From positions 116,980 through 180,979 of the forward strand of contig JASLPY010000003.1 of the NCBI GenBank assembly GCA_030744755.1: a DNA stretch of 64,000 nt, in the 5' to 3' direction. The stretch's first letter is position 1, and the number at the start of each line of letters is the position of its first letter. This DNA is from Kiritimatiellia bacterium. GTDB taxonomy: Bacteria; Verrucomicrobiota; Kiritimatiellia; UBA8416; JADHWI01. Both the position numbers and the translations under genes were made by a program. Below are positions 1 through 7,979 of the stretch, one piece after another. The notes under the pieces were generated by a model, which made no database searches, had not been told where the DNA came from, and was given only the letters and a program-made list of their open reading frames with translations.

Positions 1-906
1 GCCCTGCCCGAAGGACTTTATGATACCGTGGCCGAACGGGTGGGCGAAAAATTCAATCTCAGAAATTACTGGGGGCCCATGGCTTCCGTTCGCTCTTCCG
101 GGTGGATTGCAAAAGCAACCGCAGCGCTCTTGCAAGATGAGGCGTTGGCGCCGGATCTTTGCCTGACCTATTTGCCGGGCCTCGACTACGATTTGCAACG
201 CTTCGGTCCGGGACATCCACGGTCCGGCAATGCCATACAGTCGGTTGAGCAACAGTTGAAAGATCTCCTGGAAGCGGCCACCACGGCAGGCTACGACTGG
301 CTGGTCTTCGGCGATTACGCCATTGTCCGTGCCGAGAAACCTGTGTTTATCAATCGCAGTCTCCGCAACGCGGGATGGATGGCTACCAGGGAGATAGCCG
401 GGAGATCGTATCCGGATATGCATACCAGCCGCGCGGTGGCGGTAGTCGACCATGAAATCGCCCATATCTACCTTCGCAATCCTGGTGATGCCGGTGAGGC
501 CGGTGCCTGCCTGCTGGATACGGAAGGGGTAGAGTCCGTCCTGAACCCTGGCGAACAGAAAGACCGTGGCCTTATGCACCCGCGGGGCGGAGATTTAATT
601 GCCGTTGCCGAAGACGGTGATTGGTTTGCTTATGACTGGTGGACTGACCGAAGAGAGGCTCCTGACTATGCGGGCCACGTGGATATCCACAACAAGCCGG
701 GCTTTGATCCACGGGAACTTTTCTGGGGCTGGCCGCCGGGAAGCGTCAGCCTGGATGCGTCCCGGGTCGGCGGGACACATGGCAGGACGGGGAAGGGTCG
801 CGAAGTAGCTATGGCGGCATCATATGATGTGGGTTCGCCACAAACGCTTCTTGACCTATCTAATGCTGTTGGGGAATCCTTAAGCGCTAGTTTTTCTGAT
901 CGGTGA
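1..906 (+). CDS. eboF: EboF-like alkaline phosphatase-superfamily protein (5' truncated by window edge)
   Basis: The reading frame is open from base 1, so the N-terminus lies outside the window; the first in-frame start visible is a GTG at 28. The visible 301 residues look like a type I phosphodiesterase / nucleotide pyrophosphatase of the alkaline phosphatase superfamily. Metal-ligand-like stretches are LPGLDYD, FGDYA and VDHEIAH, and a late His follows in HVDIHNKPG. The stop overlaps the next gene's GTG, so the two are translationally coupled. With the DHQ-synthase-like and TIM-barrel genes downstream, this matches the ebo metabolite-traffic cluster known from cyanobacterial scytonemin export, where EboF is this kind of protein. 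Family assignment is good; the substrate is unknown. Confidence 0.75.
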   Translation, partial: ALPEGLYDTVAERVGEKFNLRNYWGPMASVRSSGWIAKATAALLQDEALAPDLCLTYLPGLDYDLQRFGPGHPRSGNAIQSVEQQLKDLLEAATTAGYDWLVFGDYAIVRAEKPVFINRSLRNAGWMATREIAGRSYPDMHTSRAVAVVDHEIAHIYLRNPGDAGEAGACLLDTEGVESVLNPGEQKDRGLMHPRGGDLIAVAEDGDWFAYDWWTDRREAPDYAGHVDIHNKPGFDPRELFWGWPPGSVSLDASRVGGTHGRTGKGREVAMAASYDVGSPQTLLDLSNAVGESLSASFSDR

Positions 907-2078
907 ATCAAGTGAGTGAATACATACAATCCTTTTCGGTGTCGTTCGAGTACCCCGTGTACTTCGGTCGCGACATGCTTGCGCCGGAAAACAAGTTACT
1001 CGCGGAAACCATGTGCCGGCGTGAGCCGGAGAGAAAACATCGTTTACAGGTGTTTGTCGATTCGGGAGTGATGGAAACCTCCCCTGATTTATCCGCCCGG
1101 ATAACGGCGTATTTTGAAAGACATTCCCAACAGCTGGATCTCGTAGACGAACCGGAACTTGTTCCCGGAGGCGAGGAAGCCAAGAACTCCCGCAAGGCGG
1201 CCGAGAAGGTTATGGAAAGCATCGCCGATCATCATCTGTGCAGGCATAGTTACGTGGTGGCTATAGGGGGTGGCAGCGTCTTGGACATCGTGGGGCTGGC
1301 AGCATCGCTCGTGCATCGTGGCGTGCGCGTGGTACGAATGCCCACGACCGTACTCTCCCAAGGAGACAGTGGCGTAGGGGTTAAGACCGGCATTGATGCA
1401 TACGGTGTTAAGAACTTTGCGGGCACTTTTGCGGCGCCCGACGCGGTGCTCGTGGATTTTGACTTCCTTCGAACGTTGCCATGGTCTTACTGGATCGGCG
1501 GCGTGACCGAAGCATTCAAGGTGGCCATGATCCGTGATGCAGATTTCTTTGAGTTTCTCTGTGAAAATGCGGCACGGTTGGGCAAGCGGGATGAGGCCAT
1601 CATTGAACGCGTGGTCGAACGCTCCGCACTGCTGCATCTCGAACATATCCGCACTGCGGGAGATCCCTTTGAATTTGGAAAGGCTCGCCCGCTCGATTTT
1701 GGACATTGGAGCGCTCACCGGATTGAAGTGCTTTCCGGATACGAAATTGGACACGGGCAAGCCGTTGGAATCGGAATTGCGTTGGATTCGTTCTACGCAT
1801 GGAAGACCGGCCTGATTGGGAAGGACGAATTCGAGTCGGTTATTACCGCATTCGAGGGTTGCGGGCTCCCCGTCTGGGCCGGATTGCTGGACCGTCGTGC
1901 CGCGGATGGGAGAAGGGAGATCCTTTGGGGCCTTGAGGAATTTCGCGAGCATTTGGGCGGCGAGCTCTCCGTGACACTCCCCGCCCCCATCGGCACGGGC
2001 ACCGAGATCCATGTCATGGACGAGACCATCATTGAGGAAGGGATTGATTTCCTCGGTGCGAGGGTCAGGGGACAGTAA
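903..2078 (+). CDS. eboD: EboD, 3-dehydroquinate synthase-like metabolite traffic protein
   Basis: This 391-residue protein belongs to the 3-dehydroquinate synthase / Fe-alcohol dehydrogenase superfamily. Visible motifs are PGGEEAKNS (about residue 88), the nucleotide-binding IGGGSVLD (about 121), the substrate-loop TTVLSQGDSGVGVK, and metal-ligand regions LDFGHWSAHR and IGHGQAVGIG. The GTG start overlaps the preceding stop; a second GTG nine bases on is possible. Lying between an AP-superfamily gene and a xylose-isomerase-like TIM barrel, it fits EboD of the ebo cluster better than aroB of the shikimate pathway. In ebo operons it helps move a precursor to the periplasm by an unresolved mechanism. 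A true AroB role cannot be excluded from sequence alone. Confidence 0.83.
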   Translation: MNQVSEYIQSFSVSFEYPVYFGRDMLAPENKLLAETMCRREPERKHRLQVFVDSGVMETSPDLSARITAYFERHSQQLDLVDEPELVPGGEEAKNSRKAAEKVMESIADHHLCRHSYVVAIGGGSVLDIVGLAASLVHRGVRVVRMPTTVLSQGDSGVGVKTGIDAYGVKNFAGTFAAPDAVLVDFDFLRTLPWSYWIGGVTEAFKVAMIRDADFFEFLCENAARLGKRDEAIIERVVERSALLHLEHIRTAGDPFEFGKARPLDFGHWSAHRIEVLSGYEIGHGQAVGIGIALDSFYAWKTGLIGKDEFESVITAFEGCGLPVWAGLLDRRAADGRREILWGLEEFREHLGGELSVTLPAPIGTGTEIHVMDETIIEEGIDFLGARVRGQ

Positions 2079-2079
2079 G

Positions 2080-3285
2080 ATGCGTATCGGACCTGATCGA
2101 AAACAGCACCTGACGTATTGCCTCAATGTGCATGCCGGTGAATCCTGGCAAGAGAACCTTGACGCCATCAGGAAGTATGCCTGTGATGTAAGGGATCAGG
2201 TGGGTGTAGAGGAACCCTTTGGCTTGGGCTTGCGCCTAAGTGCAGCCGCGGCGGAAGTGCTTGCGGCTCCTGCAGCAATCGCGGATTTCCGCGGCATTCT
2301 CGACGATCTCAATCTATATGTATTCACGGTTAACGGGTTTCCTTACGGAACTTTCCACGCCGCCGCGGTTAAGGAGCAGGTATACGCCCCCGACTGGCGT
2401 CGACCCGAACGCGTAGCCTACACAAATCTGCTGGCACACATTCTTGCCGAGCTGCTACCCGACGGCGTTGACGGAAGCATCAGTACGGCCCCCGGCTCAT
2501 ACAAGGCCTGGGTACGGACGGACGAGGACCGGCGGGAGATTGCGGAGAATCTCCTGGCTGTGAGCTGCCGACTGGCCCAATTGGCGGATGAGACTGGGCA
2601 CGAGATTCACCTTGGCCTGGAGCCGGAACCCGATTGTCTGTTGGAGACGACGGACGAAGTCATTACCTTCCTGTCCGAAGACATGGCCCGGGCGATGAAA
2701 CCCGGCGGGCCTGTTTCTGAAGATGTTGTGCGGCGTCATCTTGGCGTGTGTTTCGACGCGTGCCACATGGCCCTTCAATTCGAGAATCCAGCGGAGAGCG
2801 TTCGACGCCTCACCAATGCCGGCGTGCGTATCTCCAAGGTCCAGCTCAGTGCCGCCCTGCGCGCCCGTGGTGGCGGCAGTCTTAAGGAATCGCTCGGGGC
2901 GTTTGCGGATTCTGTATACCTTCACCAGACTCGCGTTAAAACGGAAGACGGCAACATTCAACGTTTCAGTGATCTTCCGCAAGCTCTCGCGGAGACAGAT
3001 CTTGTGCTGGACCGGGAAAGCGAATGGCGGGTGCATTGCCATGTTCCGCTATACTGGCAGGGCGAGGCCGGAATCACTTCGACATCGCACGCAATGGACG
3101 ACTCGTTTTTCGCCGCCGTTGAAGAATCCGGATGTACCCATCTCGAAATGGAAACCTACACATTCGACGTTCTTCCCCTCCCCCTGCGCCAGAGAGGGAT
3201 CGTGGCGAGTCTGGTTGATGAGTACGGATGGTTTTCTGCGCGGGTTGGGTGTAAGGGATTGCGGGAGGGGACCTCTCGGAGATAG
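2080..3285 (+). CDS. eboE: EboE, sugar-phosphate isomerase/epimerase-like TIM-barrel protein
   Basis: The protein (401 residues) has the look of the xylose-isomerase-like TIM-barrel family and of EboE in particular: it opens with HLTYCLNVHAGESW and later carries GLEPEPDCLLET and GVCFDACHMAL, the latter typical of the metal/substrate face of these barrels. The ATG at 2080 lies one base after the eboD stop and is preceded by AGGGTCAGGGG, so I prefer it to in-frame starts inside eboD. It is the last gene of the operon; its stop lies inside the left arm of a large inverted repeat. The function is inferred from family and context: part of ebo-dependent metabolite transfer across the inner membrane. 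Confidence 0.83.
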   Translation: MRIGPDRKQHLTYCLNVHAGESWQENLDAIRKYACDVRDQVGVEEPFGLGLRLSAAAAEVLAAPAAIADFRGILDDLNLYVFTVNGFPYGTFHAAAVKEQVYAPDWRRPERVAYTNLLAHILAELLPDGVDGSISTAPGSYKAWVRTDEDRREIAENLLAVSCRLAQLADETGHEIHLGLEPEPDCLLETTDEVITFLSEDMARAMKPGGPVSEDVVRRHLGVCFDACHMALQFENPAESVRRLTNAGVRISKVQLSAALRARGGGSLKESLGAFADSVYLHQTRVKTEDGNIQRFSDLPQALAETDLVLDRESEWRVHCHVPLYWQGEAGITSTSHAMDDSFFAAVEESGCTHLEMETYTFDVLPLPLRQRGIVASLVDEYGWFSARVGCKGLREGTSRR

Positions 3286-3322
3286 GTCCCTACTTCTCCA
3301 GTACATGCCTATCTCCGAGAGG
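3272..3322. terminator. 15-bp perfect inverted repeat between convergent eboE and queH-fusion genes
   Basis: CCTCTCGGAGATAGG (3272-3286) is repeated exactly in inverse orientation at 3308-3322, with a 21-base loop. A smaller hairpin (GGACCT...AGGTCC) is nested in the left arm, which also contains the eboE stop codon. The position between two convergent genes suits a bidirectional terminator, although no T-run follows. It could instead be a mobile palindromic repeat. Confidence 0.55.
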
Positions 3323-3355
3323 CGTGATCTCTGGTGGCGCTCGATTGGACATGGG

Positions 3356-4966
3356 TCATTGGACCAGATCGCCCTGGCGAATGCCTCTACGGGTCATTTC
3401 CGACATTACATAGTCGCGGAATACTGGTTTTGAGATGTTCCAGTGCGGGGCTATGAGTTCTGATTCTGGTGTGTCGGTATTAACCCTTATTACGGCTACC
3501 GAGGCCGGTATTCTTCTGAGGAAGTTTATCAGGATATCGGCATATTCATGTTCGTCGTAGACAGGAAACGGGTCGCGCTTGAATTCCTCCGCCAGTGCCG
3601 TTCCTTTTATCACGTGCAGGTTGTGGATCTTTATTCCGTCAATAGGAAACCTGGCAAGCGTTTCGGCAGTAGTGTTGAAGTCTGTCGGCGTCTCTCCCGG
3701 CAACCCAATGATAACGTGGACGGCCGTTTTGATTCCTCTTGCCTTCAAGGCAACAATGGCTTTCCTGGAAGCCTCCCAGCCATGACCGCGGTTGATTCTC
3801 TTCAGCGTCGCATCATGAACGGTTTGAACTCCCAGTTCGATCCATACCGCAAGTCTCTGGTTCAGTTCACACAAGAAATTGAGTGTCGTCTCTTGCAGGC
3901 AGTCCGGCCGGGTACCAATACTGATCGCGTCGAACTTGAACATCTTCAGTATGCGCTCGTACGTGACCCGCTGCTCCGATTCCGTGGCAAAGGTCCCCGT
4001 GAAGGCTTGGGCGTAGGCCATGAGGTGCTCGGCATTGTATCGATCGCGCGCAAAAGCCACTCCTGATGACACCTGCTCTTCTATGGTTTCGGAGCGCATG
4101 GTTTGTGCAGCACGGGCGCCGTGCTCCGGGCAGAATGAACAACCACCGGTACCATCGGACCGGCGGTGTGGACAACCCAAGGCCAGATCAATAGGGATAC
4201 GATAGAGCGGGTACCCGTATGTATCTATCATGTATTGCTTGTGCGTGTAGAATGGCGGCTTCTTGTCCTTGTCCGCATCCGATGTGCTTTTCGGGCGGCG
4301 GCTGAATTCACACCCGCAGTAATCCTGGCGGTAGAGGCCGTACTGTTTGCTTAGCTCCAGGCTTTTTTTGAACCCGTCCTTTTTCTTCAGGTCTATGGCG
4401 AGGAAGGTGCTGGTGGCTGACGTTGTGGAAGCATTGCCTGGAGGGACGCGGGCCTCCGCGTCCGCGGTCACGGAGGCCCGTGACCCTCCATTGGGGACAT
4501 CCACCAAACCGTTAGCGCCGATGCGGGTGCCGATTTCGAAGATCTGCCTGGCATCTTTGTGCGGGCTGATTGTAAGTGTGGTGGTGAACATTGAAAAGCC
4601 GTTTGCAATTGCATAACTGGACGCGCGGGAGAGATTGAACTCGAAACATTTTTCGCAGCGGGGACCCCGCTCGGGTTCCTTTTCTAATCCCCGGATGTAC
4701 TTTCGCCAGTCTTCATGGTTGTACGAGTCTTCCACGAGGGGTAATTCCGTAACCTTGGCGAGTTTCCTTGCCTCATCCAGGCGTTTCTCATATTCAGAGC
4801 GTGGAGAGATATTTGAGTTCGAGAAGAAGAGCGTAACGTCGTATTCTTCCTGAAGGCGCACCACGGATTGCGTTGCACATGGGCCGCAGCACACGTGGAG
4901 AAGAAGGGGCGGCTTCTCGCCGGTTGTGTCTGTCCGCGTTCGGGGCTTGCTCATGGTCGAATTCAA
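3356..4966 (-). CDS. queH: Fusion protein: epoxyqueuosine reductase QueH + TIGR01212/YhcC-type radical SAM
   Basis: Residues 20-225 match QueH, the 4Fe-4S enzyme that reduces epoxyqueuosine to queuosine in tRNA: CCGPC (26-30), CEKCF (104-108) and QDYCGCEFS (215-222) supply the Cys clusters. From about 237 on it is a radical SAM protein of the TIGR01212/YhcC type: YTHKQYMIDTYG, then Cys265, Cys276 and Cys279 (GCPH...GGCSFC) as a CX10CX2C-like cluster. Between the FEIG and DLKKKDGF elements of QueH sits an extra stretch of about 35 residues (152-186) encoded by a 50-bp palindromic repeat and its flanks. A TTG at 4966 has AGGA five bases upstream; an ATG at 4954 is the alternative. The partner reaction of the radical SAM half is unknown. 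Confidence 0.85.
   Translation of the reverse strand: MNSTMSKPRTRTDTTGEKPPLLLHVCCGPCATQSVVRLQEEYDVTLFFSNSNISPRSEYEKRLDEARKLAKVTELPLVEDSYNHEDWRKYIRGLEKEPERGPRCEKCFEFNLSRASSYAIANGFSMFTTTLTISPHKDARQIFEIGTRIGANGLVDVPNGGSRASVTADAEARVPPGNASTTSATSTFLAIDLKKKDGFKKSLELSKQYGLYRQDYCGCEFSRRPKSTSDADKDKKPPFYTHKQYMIDTYGYPLYRIPIDLALGCPHRRSDGTGGCSFCPEHGARAAQTMRSETIEEQVSSGVAFARDRYNAEHLMAYAQAFTGTFATESEQRVTYERILKMFKFDAISIGTRPDCLQETTLNFLCELNQRLAVWIELGVQTVHDATLKRINRGHGWEASRKAIVALKARGIKTAVHVIIGLPGETPTDFNTTAETLARFPIDGIKIHNLHVIKGTALAEEFKRDPFPVYDEHEYADILINFLRRIPASVAVIRVNTDTPESELIAPHWNISKPVFRDYVMSEMTRRGIRQGDLVQ
4440..4489. repeat. 50-bp REP-like palindrome inserted in frame within the QueH domain
   Basis: The sequence runs GGAGGG...CCGCGG...CCCTCC and contains the inverted pair GGGCCTCCG / CGGAGGCCC, so nearly the whole 50 bases fold back on themselves. 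It encodes residues 160-176 of the fusion protein, a Gly/Ala/Ser-rich stretch that does not belong to the QueH family pattern. The reading frame stays open through it. Confidence 0.75.
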
Positions 4967-5040
4967 GCAAATCCTATTGATTGAATCGAGGTCTTAGTGG
5001 TCTGGATTTCGGATTGTGCTTGTGATAGAGGAGAGGGAGA

Positions 5041-5064
5041 GCCACCCCGGATATCCGGGGCGGC
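5041..5064. repeat. 24-bp intergenic palindrome (REP-like)
   Basis: GCCaCCCCGGATATCCGGGGcGGC is symmetric apart from one unpaired position in each arm; the core 16 bases are a perfect palindrome. It lies 27 bases upstream of the alpha/beta hydrolase start, in the divergent gap with the queH fusion. It may be a REP-type repeat or an operator; I cannot distinguish them. Confidence 0.5.
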
Positions 5065-5090
5065 TACCAGGGAAAGAGAGTTGAACCGAT

Positions 5091-5957
5091 ATGTTGAGTC
5101 AGATGGGAATACACTGGCGCCGCGTACCGAAAGGCTTCGAGAGAATCAAGAATATCGAGTTCGGCAAGGGTGGAGACAAGATCCTTCATATGGACATGTA
5201 CAAACCTGTTGTGCTTCCTCCCTATCCGCTTCCCGCCGTTCTCTATTTCCCGGGCGGTGCGTGGGAAAACTGCAGTAAGGAGACGGGGCTCCCCGTCCTG
5301 CGGCCATTGCTCCATGCCGGGTATATCTGTTTTACCGTGAACTACCGCGTCACGCGTGATGCGCTTTTCCCCGCACAACTGGAGGACTGCAAATGTGCGG
5401 TTCGATACGTTCGCGCTCACGCAGGACCGCTCGGTGTTGATTCCTCCCGAATTGGCGTGTGTGGTGTTTCGGCAGGGGGCCATCTTGCAGCTTTCCTTGG
5501 TGTAACCGCAGGAGAGGAAGATCTTGAAGGAAACGGTGGATGGCCCGATCAGTCCAGCAGCGTTCAGGCGGTCTGTGACTGGTACGGCCCTACGAACCTG
5601 GAAAGCATGCCTTTCCAGAGAAGCGGCATGGACCATGATGGTGCGGACTCGCCGGAGGGAAAACTCATTGGGGGCGTCGTTTCCAAGAAATCCGAGGAAG
5701 CGAAACAGGCAAGTCCGGTTAACTTCGTCTCAGGTAATGAACCTCCGTTCTTCATTGTCCATGGGACCAGGGACATGTTTGTTCCGGCTGAGCAAAGCCG
5801 AGAGCTTTTCGAGATCTTACAGAAAGCGGGGGTTCCTTCAGAATTGCATATAATCGACGGTGCCGGTCATGATCGAATTCCCGCGTACTTTCGGCGCAAG
5901 GAGGGGTTGGCGGAGCGGATGGTCGCCTTTTTTGACGTGCATTTGAAGGGTGATTGA
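5091..5957 (+). CDS. Alpha/beta hydrolase, esterase/lipase (HSL/BD-FAE-like)
   Basis: This 288-residue cytoplasmic protein (no signal peptide) has the alpha/beta hydrolase layout: an oxyanion strand LYFPGGAW (52-58), the nucleophile elbow GVSAGG with Ser127, an acid in HGTRDMFVP and the catalytic His in GAGHDR. The PGGAW form and the stretch RIGVCGVSAGGHLAA resemble carboxylesterases and BD-FAE-type feruloyl esterase-like enzymes that hydrolyse small esters. It stands alone, with a palindrome just upstream and another between its stop and the convergent O-antigen ligase gene. The natural substrate cannot be read from the sequence. The start is not strongly decided; only a weak GAGAG precedes the ATG. 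Confidence 0.83.
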   Translation: MLSQMGIHWRRVPKGFERIKNIEFGKGGDKILHMDMYKPVVLPPYPLPAVLYFPGGAWENCSKETGLPVLRPLLHAGYICFTVNYRVTRDALFPAQLEDCKCAVRYVRAHAGPLGVDSSRIGVCGVSAGGHLAAFLGVTAGEEDLEGNGGWPDQSSSVQAVCDWYGPTNLESMPFQRSGMDHDGADSPEGKLIGGVVSKKSEEAKQASPVNFVSGNEPPFFIVHGTRDMFVPAEQSRELFEILQKAGVPSELHIIDGAGHDRIPAYFRRKEGLAERMVAFFDVHLKGD

Positions 5958-5967
5958 TTCTTTGTAG

Positions 5968-6012
5968 GACAGACGTCCCCGTCCGTCCGGGACGGGTGTG
6001 GATACCTGTCCT
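5968..6012. repeat. Intergenic cruciform repeat with nested GGACAG and CCCGTC arms
   Basis: AGGACAG at 5968-5974 pairs with CTGTCCT at 6006-6012, and a CCCGTC / GACGGG pair lies within. The element fills the gap between the convergent hydrolase and polysaccharide-ligase genes. It could serve as a bidirectional terminator or be a dispersed palindromic repeat like those at 4440 and 5041. Confidence 0.5.
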
Positions 6013-6027
6013 GCTTGGGAGGCCGAG

Positions 6028-7251
6028 CTACATAGACACTTCTTCTGTGCCCGTTTTCTCCAGCAGGCTTACGAGGCTCAGGACGAGGGCGAGAGGTATG
6101 CCGATGCCGCGAACAAGAAGAGGGCTCCATAGACTGTTAACCATGTAGGCTATCAGGGCGCCTAGAAGTGCAACCGACAAGCCCTTTTCAAACGCGTCAC
6201 CTGCCACGAAGTATCGCCGGGCGGCCCGGCCGGCGAAAAGGAGAAGAAGCCCGATAAAGCATACCAATCCGGGCAGGCCTATCGAGGAGCCCATTACAAG
6301 GTACAGGTTCTGGGTGTCCGGTTCTGCTTTCCCCGCCGGGCTGGGTATGATTCCATAGTATCGCCCGATATTCCTCTGGTAGTTCCCGGCACCAACTCCC
6401 ATGAGCGGATTCTCCCTGATCATCTCGCAGGCTGCCTGCCATTCCGGGTAGCGCCGGGAAACATCGGGCTCGGTTTCGTTGTAGAGGCTTATCGAATCAT
6501 ACAGGGCCACGCCATTGTCGCGGGGCAGGCGGGGTAGAACGAAGCAAGATCCGATGACCGCCACAATCGCGAATATCAGGAACGCGCGTTTACTTGTGAG
6601 CGCCGACACGATCGCAAATGCCAGCAGCAAAGCGAGGTATGATGCGCCGGACAGAAGAACGATGCATGATACCGCAAGAATGGCCGCATACCAGGTTTTC
6701 AGTTTCCACCCCGAATCATGCAAAAGCAGGCCGAAGGCAACGGGGACGGCCAGCGAAAGGAAGCCGCCCAGTACGTTTCGGTTACCAAACGTCGCGCCTA
6801 CCGCAATTACTTCCCGGGATGAACCGAAGTACTGTACCAGCGCCATAAGAAGTATGGCCGAAGTAGCCCCCAGGAAGATCCTGGCCAGCATAACAAGGTC
6901 CCGTCTATTCCTGACCCACGCGTGAAAAAGCATGAACGCAACGACGAAGTACTCCACCATCTGGAATACTTCTTTCGCCACTGCCATCCTGTCCTCGGCC
7001 CCAGCTGCCGATGCAACAGTCAGGGCCACGAACAAGACCGAGAAGAGAGGCGGCCATGTTATTTCGCGCCACTTGCCGGAGAGCAGAACCGTAAGGCCCC
7101 ATATGCCGGCCATCAGCCACAGGATGATGTCCACGAGAGAAAGGTAAGTATCGTTGGCGACTTCCATCGCGTACTGGGTTGCCCCAACGACGATCACGGC
7201 CGGGATACCGACGCGAAGGGCCTTGTTTAGTAATGGAAGAATGCGTTTCAT
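6028..7251 (-). CDS. O-antigen ligase / Wzy-type polymerase family membrane protein
   Basis: The 407-residue protein is dominated by hydrophobic segments (about ten to twelve predicted helices) and has the large periplasmic loop of the Wzy_C / O-antigen ligase family, including MGVGAGNYQRNIGRYYG, a pattern typical of that loop. Such proteins polymerise or ligate lipid-linked glycans at the periplasmic face of the inner membrane. It is the last gene of a leftward operon with three GT4 glycosyltransferases and a MurJ-type flippase, so it probably acts on the polysaccharide they make. The ATG at 7251 begins MKRILPLL, a natural membrane start; longer in-frame starts run into the upstream gap. Polymerase and ligase cannot be told apart here. 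Confidence 0.82.
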   Translation of the reverse strand: MKRILPLLNKALRVGIPAVIVVGATQYAMEVANDTYLSLVDIILWLMAGIWGLTVLLSGKWREITWPPLFSVLFVALTVASAAGAEDRMAVAKEVFQMVEYFVVAFMLFHAWVRNRRDLVMLARIFLGATSAILLMALVQYFGSSREVIAVGATFGNRNVLGGFLSLAVPVAFGLLLHDSGWKLKTWYAAILAVSCIVLLSGASYLALLLAFAIVSALTSKRAFLIFAIVAVIGSCFVLPRLPRDNGVALYDSISLYNETEPDVSRRYPEWQAACEMIRENPLMGVGAGNYQRNIGRYYGIIPSPAGKAEPDTQNLYLVMGSSIGLPGLVCFIGLLLLFAGRAARRYFVAGDAFEKGLSVALLGALIAYMVNSLWSPLLVRGIGIPLALVLSLVSLLEKTGTEEVSM

Positions 7252-7368
7252 GTGTTTTCTACCGTTTGTTGTTGTCGGGAGAACCCACCCCGTCTCGCCT
7301 GCGGCGATCCACCCCTCCAAGGAAAGGATCTTAGAGGGTTGGCAACCCGTCCTTCTTCATCGCCCTGT

Positions 7369-7941
7369 TTACCTGGACGGGGCTTCGATTCCTACAGGAA
7401 CGTATCGCTTGTTCGTGGTGAGGATGATCTGGTCGAGCATTGCCCCGTCCTCCCTGCAAGCGACGACCAACTTGTGCCGCCCTTTTGACAGGGAGAGCTG
7501 TTTCAACCTCGGTGGTGCCTTAACCCAGTGCCAGCTCTTGTATGTTCCATCCTGCCCGAACGTGAAACTCCTTGCTTCATCGAGGTTCATGGTGAAAGAG
7601 TTGGCGCACTCATCAAGCCACCAGACCCGGCACCAGAGAAAGTATTCGCCATCCGCGGCTACGTCAAACTGGTACTCGGCTTTTCCCGTCGTGACCTTCG
7701 GAGGATTGCCCTTGCCCTGCCGAATATCGAGGGCCTTCTTGCCTGAAGCATCCTTTAAGGCGGCCTTGCTCACGGCATCTTTTGCGGTTTCTGAACCGGA
7801 AATCTCCATTGGTTCAGTAACCTGCGTGGCGGATTCCCCTTCGAAGCATATGGGGTCGGCCAGAAGCGTGTTCACGGTACAGACTACCGTTGCAAGGAGC
7901 GTTACCAGATTTCTTGTGTGTAAGGGCATCCCTAATCTCAC
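7369..7941 (-). CDS. Secreted carbohydrate-binding-like (jelly-roll) protein
   Basis: This is a short protein of about 190 residues with an N-terminal signal peptide (TRNLVTLLATVVCTVNTLLA, cleavage near A-DP). The mature part starts with CFEGESAT, like the acidic opening of CBM6/CBM35-type galactose-binding domains. It ends with DGAMLDQIILTTNKRYVP, the closing strand pattern seen in such jelly rolls in PVC and Bacteroidetes glycan proteins; WCRVWWLDE is a plausible aromatic binding face. It sits inside the polysaccharide operon between a glycosyltransferase and the ligase. A GTG at 7941 and an ATG at 7929 are both possible starts. I infer glycan binding; no catalytic domain is present. Confidence 0.68.
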   Translation of the reverse strand: MRLGMPLHTRNLVTLLATVVCTVNTLLADPICFEGESATQVTEPMEISGSETAKDAVSKAALKDASGKKALDIRQGKGNPPKVTTGKAEYQFDVAADGEYFLWCRVWWLDECANSFTMNLDEARSFTFGQDGTYKSWHWVKAPPRLKQLSLSKGRHKLVVACREDGAMLDQIILTTNKRYVPVGIEAPSR

Positions 7942-7979
7942 TGCGTCAGTTGTTTTTCTTTCGGTATTCTCACAAATCG

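Noticed and set aside
903..2078. Annotation as shikimate-pathway aroB
   Set aside because: Context with AP-superfamily and TIM-barrel genes fits eboD; no other aro gene is adjacent.
1089..2168. 359-residue open frame antisense to eboD
   Set aside because: It lies opposite a clear family member, has no ribosome-binding site and no recognisable domain.
7320..7360. GGGTTGGCAACCC hairpin near 7340 as a terminator
   Set aside because: Stem of only five bases, no T-run, and it lies inside an operon.
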